A stretch of 64,000 nt of DNA from Scleropages formosus. Taxonomy: Eukaryota; Chordata; Actinopteri; Osteoglossiformes; Osteoglossidae. Numbering within the stretch: position 1 is the stretch's first letter; the number at the start of each line of letters is the position of its first letter. The stretch is from the NCBI RefSeq assembly GCF_900964775.1, contig NC_041806.1:26749488-26813487 (forward strand), in the 5' to 3' direction. The translations under genes were made by a program, and so were the position numbers. The notes under the pieces are model-generated. The model did no database searches and was not told the origin of the DNA. It saw only the letters and a list, made by a program, of their open reading frames with translations. Of the stretch, positions 11,380 through 22,800 are shown piece after piece.

Positions 11380-12230
11380 CAAAGGTTCAATACACAGGCA
11401 AGCAGGCTTTAGATGCAGACACGCAATTGTCAACAGACAGTTAGTTTGTTTGATGCCATAATTTTTGAAAATACATATAAGGTGTTGCCTACAGAGATGA
11501 GTCTGTAGGAAACAAGAAATAGAATGGCTCTGAAAGAGATGTGTTTTGAGACTCTTTCTGAGCACTAAGAGGGATTCAGCAGCTCTGAGGGAAGGCGGAA
11601 ACTCATTCCTGCTCAGAATCAAAACCAAAACCCTGCAAACTTTTGATTTTGGACCTTTCATGAGTTGGACCACCAGACAGCCAGAGGTGGTGGAATGAAA
11701 TGCTCTCAAAGAAAGGGAATCATCATGTCTTGTTGGTATCTGGGTGGGTTGTTTGATGGTTTTGTTAGAGATAATCAGAGTCTTGATCTTTGGCTGCCAC
11801 AGAAAAATGAGGGAAGGGAGATACATGAAAACCCATTCACAAGACAAACATAACTCATACCGCAGCAGTCTAGATAAGCTGAACAGGCTTTATGGCACAT
11901 GTTGAAAGGCCAGGTAAGACAGAGTTCCAGAAGTCAGGGATCAATATCACCATGGCCTGGTCCAGGATCTTTGTACGATGTGGACAGAACAGAAAACCTT
12001 CAGGCTTTTAATTTTGAGTCTCATATATGGGAGCACCAAGTGTTCAGAGTAGGAGGAACATAGCAGTCTAGGGAGTGATCAGGGTCTGTAGGCGTCAAGC
12101 AGCAGATCTGCTGATGGCCTTAAACAGAGTCACCAATGTTGAACTTTGGTGCGGGCAGCTACAAGAAAGCCAACAGTGAGAGATGCAGATTGGAGATACA
12201 GTACGTGTGTGCAGGCCACTTAAGTAATCA
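11380..12230 (+). repeat. long interspersed repeat of uncertain class, copy 1
   Basis: It carries the phrases gagactctttctgagcac, ttcagcagctctgaggg, ggaccaccagacagccagag and catggcctggtccaggatc in order. I remember these from a common long fish repeat, but I cannot name its class. A shorter relative occurs at 12585-13075. The open frames crossing it are not convincing genes. Confidence 0.5.
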
Positions 12231-12584
12231 ACAGTTATGCAATCAACACATTGCTTACAGTTTTGAAATACCTGATTCACATATATGCTTGTCAGGATAG
12301 TGTGCGTATGGAATACAATCTTAGGAGATCTAATGGTGGCATTATGCAAACAGATGTAATTTAACAGAAAGTCCGTTTGATCAGTTATGAATGGATGGAT
12401 GGACAGACACAATTCATCATAGAATTACATGATCAAGCCAATGAATTAAGATGCAGATACATCAATAGACAGAAGAAGTGTAAAATATTATAGTTTTTAA
12501 AATACTTACTGAGGTGCCCTTCAGAGGCAGCTGTCCATCCACCTTTCAAATCAAGAAGAATAACCCACGTCACCTAAGTACATT

Positions 12585-13075
12585 TAAATTTACATTTATT
12601 CATTTAGCAGACGCTTTTCTCCAAAGTGACGTACATCTCAGAGAAAATACAATTTGTACATTACATTATTAGGAGAAAGAGAGAGACATAGTTGCACACG
12701 TGTGATTCTTAGGTAAACCTAGTTTGTTTCTTTCCACTAGTTTATGCACCGATGTTCATCGCTCGAGCAGGTGCACAAAACTCAGGACAGACTAATCCTG
12801 ATCACCTTCTCACATTTTTTTTTTTTTTTAAAGCTGCACAAACATTTACATACAATACAGGAGTAGCAACTGTGTAAAGGTTTATCTGAGCATGATCATA
12901 AAGTCACGCTGCATGAACATTTACACCATACATGAGCTTGAGAGCTCTTGGGTAAAGTGAGTCCGAAAAAGGTGAGTTTTCAGACCCTTCTTAAATGTAG
13001 ACAGAGTTTCAGCAGTTCTGAGAGGGGGAGCTCATTCCACCACAACGGAGCCGTAGCCATAAAGTAACAAACAAG
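12585..13075 (-). repeat. long interspersed repeat, copy 2, joined to a SINE-like end
   Basis: It starts with tttagcagacgcttttctcc and tgacgtacatctcagag, the reverse of the gcttttctccaaag end of fish SINEs. It continues to gtgagttttcagacccttc, gtttcagcagttctgag and gctcattccaccac, parallel to the phrases of the repeat at 11380. The orientation assigned is tentative. Confidence 0.5.
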
Positions 13076-13154
13076 CAAGCAGGCAAGCAAAATAAATAAC
13101 AAAAGGTTTTCCTAACCTCCGTGCTACAGTATTTTACAATCATAAATCTGTCAG

Positions 13155-13350
13155 ATACACACACACATTTTCGGAACCGCTTGTCCCATACAGGGTCACG
13201 GGGAACCGGAGCCTACCCGGTAACAGAGGGCGTAAGGCTGGAGGGGGAGGGGACACACCCAGGACGGGACGCCAGTCCGTCGCAAGGCACCCCAAGCGGG
13301 ACTCGAACCCCAGACCCATTGGAGAGCAGGACCCGGTCCAACCCACTCTG
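13155..13350 (-). mobile_element. tRNA-derived SINE, (GT)n-tailed family
   Basis: Near-complete minus-strand copy. Flanks ctgtcagatac and ctggcagatac are imperfect target-site duplications. It sits about 250 bp before the GC-rich myo1b 5' region. Confidence 0.9.
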
Positions 13351-13529
13351 GCAGATACATTTTAACATTTTATTATTGAAATTTCGGAGTAATGTCCCGT
13401 TACTCAGCCTCTGATCGGGCACATTAAAGTATTTCTTTGGCGGGAACAAATAAAAGAACGGAAAGCGAATTTGTAGATATTTTCTCCGAAGCCGTGTGTC
13501 ACATTACGAAGTGAAGGAATTTGCTCTTA

Positions 13530-14015
13530 TTTCGTTGGAAGTGACAGAGCGGCGCGCTGTGAACGTCTACTCCGAACTGTGCGCCTTCACACACTGACTC
13601 AATGAGAGAGGAGCCGCGCGAGGGCGCCCTTCCTTCGCTACGTGAGGGGAGCCGCGCGAGGGCGCATTTCCTTCGCTACGTGAGGGGAGCCGCGCGAGGG
13701 CGCATTTCCTTCGCTACGTGAGAAGGGCCGCGCGAGGGCGCCTTTCCTTCGCTACGTGAGGGGAGCCGCGCGAGGGCGCATTTCCTTCGCTACGTGCCGC
13801 TGCATCGCCGCTCACGGTGCCGGTCCAGGTCCCGGTCCCGGTCACTGCAGGCCCCTCCCTATCAGTCATACGCGGGCTTCCGACACGCAGCCGACACGTC
13901 GGACACCGCGGAGCTCCAGGAACTGGTGGCGGAGACGCTTCTCTCATCTTCTCTCTCTCTCTCTTTTCTTCTCAATCTCATCACCAGATCACACACACAG
14001 GTGTGTGTGGAGCAG
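13530..14015 (+). promoter_or_regulatory. putative myo1b promoter and non-coding first exon
   Basis: A CpG-rich island in an AT-rich neighbourhood ends at a strong donor, GAGCAG|gtaagt, with the intron starting at 14016. The first coding exon of myo1b starts at an acceptor at 16846 with only nine untranslated bases, so an upstream UTR exon is required and this is the best candidate. It includes the 38-bp array and a CT-rich tract at 13950-13970. The transcription start is not determined. Confidence 0.5.
13607..13796. repeat. 38-bp GC-rich minisatellite, five units
   Basis: Five head-to-tail units occupy 13607-13644, 13645-13682, 13683-13720, 13721-13758 and 13759-13796. Each is exactly 38 bp, with core gagccgcgcgagggcgc followed by ttccttcgctacgtg. 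Units 2, 3 and 5 are almost identical; units 1 and 4 differ at a few bases. CpG density is very high, and the array lies in the presumed promoter or first exon of myo1b. Confidence 0.95.
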
Positions 14016-16846
14016 GTAAGTGTGTGTTCGTTCGTGATGGAAGCATTGTGTTTTCTGTGAGATGTGCGTGGCTTGAGAAAAGGCGTCCGTTAAATGAATA
14101 AATATAAATGTAAAATCTAACTCTAAATAAATGTTACTCTAAATGTAACTGTGAATTTTACTGTAAATGTAAACTCCCTGCAGTGTGTTTTGTATCCGCT
14201 CATCTTTCACACACTTGATTTCACCTTAACTGTCCAGTTCAGTCGGCTTCAGAAATTCAGTACATTCCAAGTAACTCCTTTAAGTTTAAACTATCCCGTA
14301 GTGTGTGTGAGATTCTCTTTGAAGCCCATCTTTTGTCACACATTGTCACAGTAAGAAAAAGTGCGTATGTCGAGTGTGGTCAGAAGCGCCTGTATTCCTT
14401 CTTTTCTTCACTTAATTCTTCACTGAAACTTGCATCTTAAAGTGCATTTGGAATGCAGGCACTTTCAGGTTCAAACAGTAATATGGTACAGTGGGTGAAA
14501 ATGGGTAAACTTGGATGCTGCTTTGATGAAACTTGAAAGTGTATTGATTGAGGAGCATTGTACTTATCACTACGATTAATAATACAGCTTCTCATACCTT
14601 TTTAATAATTTCTCGTACCCACAGTTTTCCACATTGGCAGACACACACGGATGTGGAGACATAATTTTTAAAACAGAATTTTTATTGTTCTGTTGATCAT
14701 CTGGCCAGAGAGCTACTACTGGTGAGTAAAGTACACACCAGCAGGAAAATAAGCCCTTCGACCATTTACTGTCACACTGTAAAAGTGGGTGACATAATGG
14801 TCCCTGTGGTTTTAAATGGGTTGCAATCAAGAACGACCTGCAGGATGTGTGATCCTGGAATTTCATGATTAAAGTGAGAAATGGAGACATGAAATATGGC
14901 AGATTATTTCATCCGTTTGTCACAACTCTTGTGTAAGCAACAGTACTTATTGTTTTTGAGGCTTATATAATAATGCGAGTTTGTGGGTGTGTAAACTGAC
15001 AAAGACAGAAGGTGCAGTTTGTCTCAGTTTACAGTCCCAGTGCAGTGGCTAAAATGTGAGATAACTGAATGCTGGATTGGGTCGGAGCTCTCTGTGGTTT
15101 TGTAGCGAGACGGCAGTGGAGGATAAACTAAGTAGATAAGTGCAATCAGGTGTGGAAATCACATTTTTCTCTGAAATGTACACCAACTTAGAGTTTGCTT
15201 AGCTTTGCACCTGCACTACCCCTGTTTTCCTGCTCCACACAGAGTTTCCTCTAAACCAACGTATGCAATCATATCACATGAGAAAGACTGGCTCTGATTA
15301 AATAACAATTTTGTGGTAAAACTAAGGGACACAAAGGGGTTCACATACTTTTAAGAAGCACTCCAGCTGTGAGAGAAAAAAAAAATGTGATCCATTGGAA
15401 TTATCTGGATTTCTGCATGAATGGCTCCTAAAATGTGATCTTAATCTAAGTCATAGTAATAAAGTAGAAGTGACAATATTTATAACAGAAACACTGACAA
15501 CATTTTGCACTTCTACATAGTGAGGCTCAAGTGACTCTGAATTACCCATAGTGTGTGCAACTGTGTGTGGTTACCCTGTGATGGACTGGCATCCACTCTG
15601 TGTTCTACTGCTAGTCCTCTGTCCCCTGTCTCCTGGGTAGGCTGCAGACCCATGACCCTGCTTAATATGCGGCATATAATACATGCATCACTGAATTATG
15701 TTACTTTCTGAGATATATGCAGGCAGTGCTGCTGTCATCAGAGCAGAAAATGTTATCTTTTGAAGCCATAATCATTCCAAATGGACTGATCTAGTTATAC
15801 CCCTACCATCTCCAATGTAAGTATCAAGGAAACAGTGGTCAGAAATGCATGCAGCTAAACATATAATACTTAGAACAGGCAAGTTTCAGCAGGATTCAAA
15901 CCAAACTTTTTATTTTTCCCCCAGTGTGTACATGTGGACACTGTAAAAATAACAGCAAATGTTAAATAAACTTCTCAATCTGACTGACTTCTGCATGTTG
16001 GAAATGGACTCTTCAGGCTTTTAATATTGTCTTGCATGCTTTCTGGCTGTCTCCTATCAGAAAGATAATCAGGAATAGTCTTTTTTTACCCCACACAAGG
16101 GCAGTTGCAAAAGGTGGCTGAAACAGAACAAAGTCTGACAAGCAGTGTAGAGATACGCGGTGTAACTCTGATGACTTTTTACATTATAGGTACACTTTAT
16201 GACAAACAAATGGAGAATGACTGCTCATAAAAAGCTCTTATCTAGGTTTTTGAATCAGATAGTAATTTATATATTTATTGATGGGAAGGGCCTAAGCGGT
16301 CAAGGAGAGCAGAGTGCTTGTTGAGCCTGCTGTAAATGTCCACAGGCTCATAACCTTTGCGAAACGGATAGTACAACAAAGGGTGGGACGTTGTTTCCTT
16401 CATCTGCAGCCAGATCAGAATAAGACCTCTTTCTCATCTTGTCTCCTCTGTTACCTTAGAATTTTGCCCGGAATATTGTTTTGGTGTTAATGTTATTTTT
16501 TATAGTATCAATAAAATGAAAATAACAGGGACTGTTAGTGTCATAAGAGGAATTGTAAGAAATTATAGTTTAACGAAGAAAACCTTTAAAAGCACTATGT
16601 ATGTTTGGATGTTTAGATCATAGCTTCCTTTTTCCACCACCACTGAAGCATTATATCATAGTCTTGAAAGGCTCTGGTTCTCACTTTGTCTGAGTCCAGA
16701 ATTCAAAGGCTATATGAGAAATAAGGAGCCCTACTTTTTCCCACATGCTTGTTGTGCTACAAATGATTGAGTTACAAGTCTTTGAAGAAATTTAAAACGA
16801 TCATTTTGTGTCTGTGTATTTATCTTTATCTTTGCCTATCTTTCAG
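14016..16846 (+). other. presumed first (5' UTR) intron of myo1b
   Basis: About 2.8 kb of AT-rich sequence with no convincing exon. It includes a SINE-type end (ttgagaaaaggcgtccgtta) near 14070 and an old SINE 3' domain at 15525-15680. Its status as an intron depends on the proposed UTR exon upstream. Confidence 0.45.
15525..15680 (+). mobile_element. old SINE fragment with the shared 3' domain
   Basis: The series tgactctgaattacccatag, gatggactggcatcc, gggtaggctgcagacccatg and accctgcttaatatgcgg is the common fish SINE body and 3' domain without its head. Confidence 0.6.
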
Positions 16847-16858
16847 AGAGGTAACATG
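16841..16858 (+). other. acceptor and start codon of the first myo1b coding exon
   Basis: tttcag ends at 16846, agaggtaac follows and the ATG is at 16856. The encoded [19 protein letters not shown] corresponds to the vertebrate MYO1B start, which fixes the start. The upstream frame is open only briefly. Confidence 0.85.
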
Positions 16859-19790
16859 TCCAAAAGCGAAGTGAAGACATCTCTTCTGGACAACATGATA
16901 GGAGTGGGGGACATGGTGCTACTGGAGCCCCTAAGCGAAAACTCCTTCATTCAGAACCTGAAGAACCGCTTTGACCATGATGAAATATATGTGAGAAACC
17001 TTTCTTCCCTCACAGAATTTAGTTGAAACAGTTTAAACAAAAATATGAATAAGATTTTAATAACTGTAGTACTGGGGGGGTGCAGTGGGTTGGACCGGGT
17101 CCTGCTCTGCGGTAGGTCTGGGGTTCGAGTCCCACTTGGGGTGCCTTGCAACGGACTGGCGTCCTGTCCTAGGTGTGTCCCCTCCCCCTCCGGCCTTACG
17201 CCCCAAGTTGCCGGGTTAGGCTCCGGTTCCCCACGACCCCGTATGGGACAAGCGGTTCAGAGTGTGTGTGTGTGTGTGTGTGTGTGTCTGTGTGTCTGTA
17301 GTACTCAAACTTCTTATCATGCTGGATAAATGGGTAAAACACTATAAAGTTTTTAAAGCTTTTCATAAAACACTGCACAAGATGCCTTGGACAAAGATGT
17401 CAGATAATTTCCTACTTTTCAGCATGTTGTTTGACTTTCTGCCCTAGTCCAACTATAACAGCTCTGCTGCATTTCCACACCATCTAGGCCATTGGTTTCA
17501 CACATGACGACCATGCATATATACACATCTCCAGTTGTAAATCAGTTTACATTGCCTCAACTGTCTGTGACACCCACAGAGACCTTAAATGCAAGATGTG
17601 TCTTTCTGTGACACCTTTCCTTCTAACCATCAGGAAGAAGTGAGAGTAGTAATTGCAGGTGTGTTGGAGACTACACAGCTCTTCCTTAAACACAGATGAG
17701 TGGAGACACAACAAGGATATGATGTTATTGCTGGGTCTTGACACCTTCTGCTTCTTCCTTCCTCATTTCTCCACCCTTCCTGTATTTTGCACTGCTGTAG
17801 CTGATGGGCAAGATGGCAAAGAGGCTTCCGTGAGGGTTGGGCAGTGGAGGGTTAGATGGAAAATAGCAAACTTGTTAGTACAGGAGCCTCCTTGGTGGGG
17901 CTGCTTAATTTTGTTTTGTCTTTTTGGCCTTGTTGTCCCTGTGTCGCTTGATTCCAGGCCGTAATACTCCCCATTCTTGCTTTTCTCAGGGCATATATTT
18001 TACTTTTATTATTTGAATAAAACATTATTGTAGTTATTGCTATTGCTGTTTGTTTATTTTGTTGTTGGCTTTATTATGTGTTTGTTGCTTACTATCACTA
18101 ATAGGTGTGATTTTCCACCCTCTGAGATTCCAGATATGTTTCTAGATTTTTGAGACCCACCACATCATGCAATACCTCTGAACTTGCATCTAGACTTTCC
18201 CAAACTCCTCATTATGCAGCTGTATTTGTAACTGGTGGTGGTTTTTCTTTGTGGACTTAATTAGTTCTCACATTTTTTAACTATTAACTACCGTGTTTGT
18301 AGCAGGAATGAACTTTCATCTTTGTAGGTGGGAAGTGATTCGGTGTGCTCTAACAGGCATTTGCCATCAAGCTTTAGTTGGCTGACATTGCATCTGCACT
18401 TTTCTCTGCAGACCTACATTGGCACTGTGGTGATCTCCATAAACCCCTACCAATCGTTGCCAATCTACACAGCTGACAAGGTGGAGGAATATCGCAACAG
18501 AAACTTCTATGAGCTCAACCCTCACATGTGAGTTCTTTTGGCCCTGAGCAAAAATCCGGGGCTGTGTCTGGATCCTACATTGGATGGGACAATGGCCAGT
18601 GCTACTGCCTCATAGCAAATGAGCTGTGGTATCAGATGTGAGTTTAAGTCTCTCACTGTGTGGAGTTTGCATGCTCTCCCTGTGTTTATGGGGGTTTAGG
18701 CACTCCAAGGATGTGACTGAAATAATTTGCTCTTGTCCCGTGTTTCAGCTATGCCTTGGCGGATGAGGCCTACCGGTCACTGAGGGACCAAGACAAAGAC
18801 CAATGCATCCTCATCACTGGCGAGAGCGGAGCAGGAAAGACAGGTGCTGAAATCTAGTCTTGTGGAGTATTTTGTCTTAAAGTAACCTTGTGGAAGAATA
18901 ATACTATAAAATGAATAGAATATTATCAAAATTGTAAGATGAAGCCAGCATGACCCTTGACAATTCCTAGATGGTGCATAAAATCTTATAACGTGAAACT
19001 AGTAAAGATAAATGAGAAGGAAAGATATAAAAAGTAAAGATGTTAATATGACGTGGGTTTTAAGCTTGGATTTCATGCTGCTCACAGCAGCTCTGACTTT
19101 ATAGAGAGAGTTTTGAATTAGATTTTGTTGGCGTTTGAAAGTGAAGGCAGCAGTTCTGCATGCTTGATGTGTAAGTGTGAACAAGCTGGCACAGGCAGAA
19201 ACAACAGACTTTAGCTTATACTGTACTGCTGGACTTTAAACTACTTCACCTGAATCCCCTTTTTCCTTTAATGAGGTCACAGCTGTGGCAGTAATGCCCT
19301 GATTATACTGTATTTCATACTAGCTTTCACTTTGTGTGGTTCACTTCAGGAACAAGATGTAGACTAGTTGTTCTATCTACCACAGTACTGGCCACTTAGT
19401 ATCCTGGGAACATTATCAGCTCCAGTGTATTTTATGGTTTTAGTTCAGAGTTTAGTGATCATAAAACATTGCTACAATGTTCAGCGTTAATGAAGTGAAG
19501 CTGTATATTGTTCAGAATCTTGCACCTCCCTTGCTTGGCTTTCAGTATCATGACTCCTCAGTAATGCCATTGGGAGTCATTATTAGTTTGTTGGGGGTGC
19601 AGTAGCGCAGTGGGTTGGACTGCAGTCCTGCTCTCCGGTGGGTCTGGGGTTCAAGTCCCGCTTGGGGTGCCTTGCGGCGGACTGGCGTCCCGTCCTGGGT
19701 GTGTCCCCTTCCCCCTCTGGCCTTACGCCCTGTGTTGCCGGGTTAGGCTCCGGTTCCCCGTGACCCCGTAAGGGACAAGCGGTTCTGAAA

Positions 19791-19828
<38 letters not shown>

Positions 19829-22800
19829 TAGTTTGTTACAAAACTAACCACTATATAACTGTCTGCAGACCTATGAAGTTTTTCTTGGAACATGTACAGA
19901 CAATTGTTAAGTATTAATTCAGTTGCGCAAATCAATATTGCAAACTATATCTGTGGTATCAGGCTTTTCTTCTTGACTACTAATCTGAAACCTATTGTAA
20001 AATCAGTTGAAACATTTGTCAAAGCATGTCCTCAGGGTCTGTCATGGTTACTTTAGACACAAGTACACAAAGCAAGGCTTTACCTGAGTGCAAGTTTCTG
20101 TACTATTGTCACCACAACCTCTTTGTTGGTGCTAGTAGAATAAAGAGACAAGGTTGTTTACTCCATATGGATGTGGATGTGTAATGGGAGGGATGTGAGG
20201 GGCTGTAACCTCCCACCCAGTCTAGAGGAGTATTGCTGAGATCCAAGTGTGTTTGTTTCTTTACATAATGTGTTCCAGAGGCCAGCAAGCTGGTAATGTC
20301 GTATGTGGCCGCCGTGTGTGGGAAAGGCCAGGAAGTGAATAAGGTGAAGGAGCAGCTGCTGCAGTCCAATCCTGTGTTGGAGGGTATGTAGCATCACTCT
20401 TGCACACATACAAGATAAAGTCTGCAGACCTTCCTGCTGTCATTGGTATTACTTTGTAAATTAAGGTCCTTGTACTATGGACTTGAGGGCACGGTGGTGC
20501 AGCAGGTTTGGCTGGTGCCTTGCTGTGTGGCGGGTCTGGAGTTTGAGTCCTGCTTGGGGTGTGCAGTGGTCTTGTCTTCCTCCCTGTGTTTGCCTCCTCC
20601 ACCATACAGAGGAAGGACCTGGCAACCCAGTTCTGTTCCTCCCTTGACTTGCTCTGGACACCATGCGAGTGGTTGCTATGGGTCGGCTCTGACTTGGCAA
20701 CTTGCATGGATGCACTATGGATTTAGAGTTCTTACTCCGCCTTATTCATATATGGTCTTTAGGCTTAGCAGGACCAAGTTTACTTACCTTATAGGGAACC
20801 AAACAGATTTTTCTGGAATGTTCACTTTACTGTGATTTTCGCTGATACAACTCAGTCAGACAAACTTGATAACAATTTTTCATTTTCTATGACGCATTAC
20901 TTACAATTTGACAATTTGATCTAAACAGTGGGAAATGCACTTTGCTGTCTTTTATGATAAGAATTGTTCTCAACAGAGGCTGGAGACAAATTGCTCTTCC
21001 TGCTCTGCTCCCCCCCCCCCCTCCCCTGGCTGCTACCTGGCTTTAATTGTCCCATTCAGTGTCCCCAGTTACTCATGGCAGAGCAGGTCAGAGATCAGTC
21101 CTGCATGGGGTGCCTCATAAATAGCTTAACCAGCTGTTACTCAAAGCTGTGTGATGAAGTGATGAAGAGAACGAAAGACTTTACGCTGCCCTGATTTTAA
21201 TGTTAATAATGGTTGCTATTTCCATTCACTTCCATTCATTCTTATAAAATACTCTACTCAGGAAAGTGACACAGAACACTGAACAATTCAGCCCATTCAG
21301 TGACACATAAGTAGGGATAAAAGAAAAAAAAAAAGACAATAAATGTAGAAAATTGGTTTGCGTACTTTTCACAGCTAAGTCAACTGGCAAAGCAAAAGAG
21401 TCTTTATGATTAAAACTGCAATTTGTCTTGTTTCTTTTTTGTTGCCTCTCGCAGTCATTTTTTCTGTTGCAATTGAAATTTGTTTAGTACTTGGACTAAT
21501 TTTCAGTTGCACCGATTGGTTAAATACGTGAATGTCTTTGCTTCCTGCAAAAAATTTAAAAATGGATTCCCATAACTGGTACTAATTTACTCATTTCCTT
21601 TTCCTGCAGCCTTTGGGAATGCAAAAACAGTGAGAAACGATAACTCATCTCGATTTGTGAGTGTTCATTCCTGAAAGTTATTTTATTTTCCTTCTCTTTC
21701 TTACCAGCCCCTGCTGTATTCAGTATGTGGCAGGTGTTACTTTATTGTTGAGGGCCTGTGAAACCTGGCTTGCTTTTTACTGTTAGCTTATAGACTTCTT
21801 CCTGTATCTACTGAATACTGTCCCAGTGGTCTAATATTTCACCGGAAAATATTCATGAAGCTGGAAAAGAATATAATTTTCCAGGATAGTGATTTGTTTT
21901 TTGATGATATTGTCAGTGATCCTTGCCTCTGAAGTCTTACAGTTTTTATACCATTTTAAAAAGCATATTTTGTAGAGTTTCATGGTAATGGAATGTTCAG
22001 TTAGGCTTCAGCACTTCTCTATTTAAATGTGGTGTAAAATCGGAGAAAGAAGTACAAGAAAAACAAAAAAGCCACACTCACCTACAGAACTGCTCCATGT
22101 TATATGTCTGTTGATCCAGAAATATTTAATTAACTCTTGCTTCATTTTCTTCACAGGGAAAGTACATGGACATTGAGTTTGACTTCAAGGGAGACCCTTT
22201 GGGTGGAGTCATTAGCAACTGTGAGTATGCAACACCTATGCAATAGTTTACACTTGTTTTAGAAAGTGGTTATTTAAGAAAGTATTGACATATTTCCTTT
22301 CAGTGGTGCAGCAGAGACAGTATCATCCTACTACACTGTCTTCCTTTAGTACAATTTTTGGAAACTATTGCAGAAACACTCCCAGTGTTACTATTAAAAC
22401 CGTGTCCAGGATACTGATTCTCTTCAACTCTGGGGAGGACTTTGTTCCACTCAGTACCCACACCTATGAAGCTATTGTTCTCATTTTGCACTTCTGTAGC
22501 AGGTTTTGTCATGAGGAAGCATGACAGTGGTGGGGGGAGGAGGGGGCAGCAATTGGCATCATGGATAGGGCCACTGCTTTTCGACTTAGAGGTTGCAGGT
22601 TTGAATCCCGCTCCCTCTGTCATATCTCTGAGCAAGGCACATACCTTAAATTGCTTAAGTGAAAATTACCTGGTTGTATAAGTGGGCAAATAATTGTAAG
22701 TAGTTTGTCACCGTAAGTTCTTTACAATAACCATAAGCTAAATTAATCAATGTAAATGGCAGAGTGAGTAACACAGGTGCCTCACAGCTCTGTTCAGGAG

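Larger units (their letters stand above)
5347..13540. other. intergenic region between abca12 and myo1b, repeats only
   Basis: About 8 kb lies between the divergently oriented abca12 and myo1b 5' ends. I see SINEs (5374, 6011, 9738, 13155), older SINE pieces (7490, 8200, 9235) and two copies of a longer repeat (11380, 12585). The remaining open frames are short, lack plausible splice contexts and match no family I know. A short tetranucleotide-like stretch (gacggacggatggacgg) sits near 9555. Confidence 0.6.

Noticed and set aside
20261-20707. 148-codon minus-strand frame
   Set aside because: It lies over a myo1b exon and an intronic SINE on the opposite strand, so it is a shadow.
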